Under the pieces are notes generated by a model. The model was not told where the DNA came from, did not search any database, and saw only the letters and a program-made list of their open reading frames with translations. A program made the translations under genes and the position numbers. Positions 63,876-64,000 of a DNA stretch of 64,000 bases are shown here, one piece after another. This DNA is from Gonocerus acuteangulatus (Eukaryota; Arthropoda; Insecta; Hemiptera; Coreidae): positions 29,552,322 to 29,616,321 of the forward strand of contig OX328123.1 in assembly GCA_946811695.1 (NCBI GenBank), in the 5' to 3' direction. Positions within the stretch are counted from its first letter, which is position 1. The number at the start of each line of letters is the position of its first letter.

Positions 63876-64000
63876 CTGAAAAACAAATTGTTATTATTTA
63901 TTTTTTAAATGAAGAAATGTCAAAAAATAAATATTGGTAATTGGAATAAATAGTGCACAATGTCTACGTATTTGGCGTTTGGATGTTCCAATCGTACAAG

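Overview
This is an AT-rich, repeat-rich piece of nuclear DNA from an animal, most likely an insect or other arthropod with a large genome. The evidence is spliced genes with GT-AG introns of up to about 5 kb, and dense remains of mariner, Tc1, hAT-like, R2-like, RTE-like, Jockey-like, I-like and Penelope-like elements, with tRNA- and 5S-derived SINEs and (TA)n arrays. Nothing looks bacterial or viral. I cannot name the species.

Two kinds of host gene are present. The first is a tandem family of at least five related, spliced, minus-strand genes, called tetraspan genes A to E here: A 2166-6226 (exons 1-4, continuing off the left edge), B 8780-24179 (complete, 386 aa), C 29396-35885 (complete, 192 aa), D 52130-61602 (complete, 251 aa) and E (only the last exon, 63799-63875). 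Most of their exons are too short to stand out as open frames. They were recognised because each copy repeats the same six-exon plan, the same intron phases (0,1,0,2,1) and the same protein landmarks: an N-terminal E-F-x(2)-C ... G ... G-L/I, four hydrophobic segments, and a loop motif V-C-x3-R-C-x-D-x-H-W-L-x4-W-R between segments 3 and 4. That loop is the most variable part: short in C, acidic with N-glycosylation sequons in D, and in B expanded with six GYHPYPx repeats. I do not recognise the family with certainty.

The second is a plus-strand gene between C and D (40594-50557, five exons, 449 aa) for a divergent B56/B' regulatory subunit of protein phosphatase 2A. All its introns are phase 0. 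It keeps the H-R-x-Y ... R residues of the substrate-binding pocket although much of the rest has diverged. A possible alternative last exon lies at 47772-47903.

The rest is mobile DNA, much of it datable by nesting. From left to right: an I-like LINE split by a tRNA-SINE (1-1190); a hAT dimerisation-domain fragment (1208-1441); a 20-bp minisatellite next to a LINE 3' end (3092-3800); a mariner copy (11396-12679); RTE-like fragments and a filled/empty-site pair of a 570-bp element (13325-16440); a Penelope-like element with inverted arms inserted into an older hAT-like MITE (19753-23272); a tandemly duplicated 1-kb TIR element (25.6-27.7 kb); a foldback element with tandem-repeat arms (36938-38470); an R2-like retrotransposon end inside the B56 gene (42.7-43.7 kb); a 5S-rRNA-derived SINE sharing its tail with the tRNA-SINEs (44845-45036); several palindromic elements (46-57 kb); a Tc1 relic (54.3-55.0 kb) and Jockey-like fragments (59.7-61.4 kb). 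Reading frames and splice sites were judged by eye; no database search was possible.
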